A DNA stretch of 24,249 nucleotides, taken from Lachnospiraceae bacterium UBA7160. GTDB taxonomy: Bacteria > Bacillota > Clostridia > Lachnospirales > Lachnospiraceae. Below the pieces are notes generated by a model. That model was not told where the DNA came from and did not search any database. It saw nothing but the letters and a program-made list of their open reading frames with translations. The stretch is taken from NCBI GenBank assembly GCA_002491565.1, contig DKWE01000024.1, positions 1-24,249 on the forward strand, given 5' to 3'. Positions 24,228 to 24,249 of the stretch are shown here, one piece after another. Position 1 is the stretch's first letter; each line of letters opens with the position of its first letter. Position numbers and translations under genes: made by a program.

Positions 24228-24249
24228 CCTAAAAGTCGGATTATAAGTA

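Larger units (their letters stand above)
23980..24249. other. AT-rich control region upstream of a gene beyond the window
   Basis: Composition drops sharply to A/T-rich DNA compared with the rest of the window. It holds a LacI-type motif, a palindrome ATTTTTGAAAAAT near 24138-24150 that may serve as an UP-like element, and a consensus promoter pointing right. No gene is supported inside it. Confidence 0.6.

Overview
The window looks like chromosomal DNA of a spore-forming, Gram-positive Clostridia member, most likely a gut Lachnospiraceae. This is inferred from strong AAGGAG/GGAGG ribosome sites, sigma-A promoters of the TTGACA-N17-TATAAT type, a spoIIID gene, a YfmM-type ABC-F protein, paired hybrid histidine kinases and a LacI-type sugar regulator. 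Composition is moderately GC-rich except for the strongly AT-rich last 270 bases. I see no tRNA, rRNA, insertion sequence, prophage or CRISPR array. Species cannot be assigned from the sequence alone.

Layout, left to right. (1) 43-3677: a HerA/YjgR-type (DUF853) ATPase with a repetitive C-terminal coiled coil, convergent with an ABC-F ATPase. The 407-base gap between them holds degenerate copies of the ATPase gene's own 3' end and a large nested inverted repeat. (2) 3814-10499: two large hybrid sensor kinases in tandem. The first is an HD-GYP/PAS-like/HisKA/HATPase/REC fusion preceded by a putative 7-codon leader peptide over a hairpin. The second is pseudo-receiver/PAS/PAS/PAS-like/HisKA/HATPase/REC. 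(3) 10570-12395: a diacylglycerol/sphingosine-kinase-like lipid kinase on the minus strand and a divergent single-unit EamA membrane protein closed by a clear terminator.

(4) 12375-20450: an L-rhamnose block. It has rhamnulokinase (rhaB), rhamnulose-1-phosphate aldolase (rhaD), an AraA-type aldose/ketose isomerase where RhaA would be expected, a convergent MATE exporter, and a divergent cytoplasmic GH78 alpha-L-rhamnosidase. The implied route is intracellular rhamnoside to L-rhamnose (GH78), to L-rhamnulose (isomerase), to rhamnulose-1-phosphate (RhaB), to dihydroxyacetone phosphate plus lactaldehyde (RhaD). No rhamnose transporter or RhaA is present.

(5) 20450-22402: the most unusual part. 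A two-gene toxin-antitoxin-like module pairs a Hin-like helix-turn-helix/partner-domain protein with an overlapping HipA-like kinase. It has its own promoter inside a candidate operator and lies directly upstream of spoIIID. (6) 22530-24249: a LacI-family regulator, a strong structured terminator, and a consensus promoter pointing out of the window toward a probable target operon.
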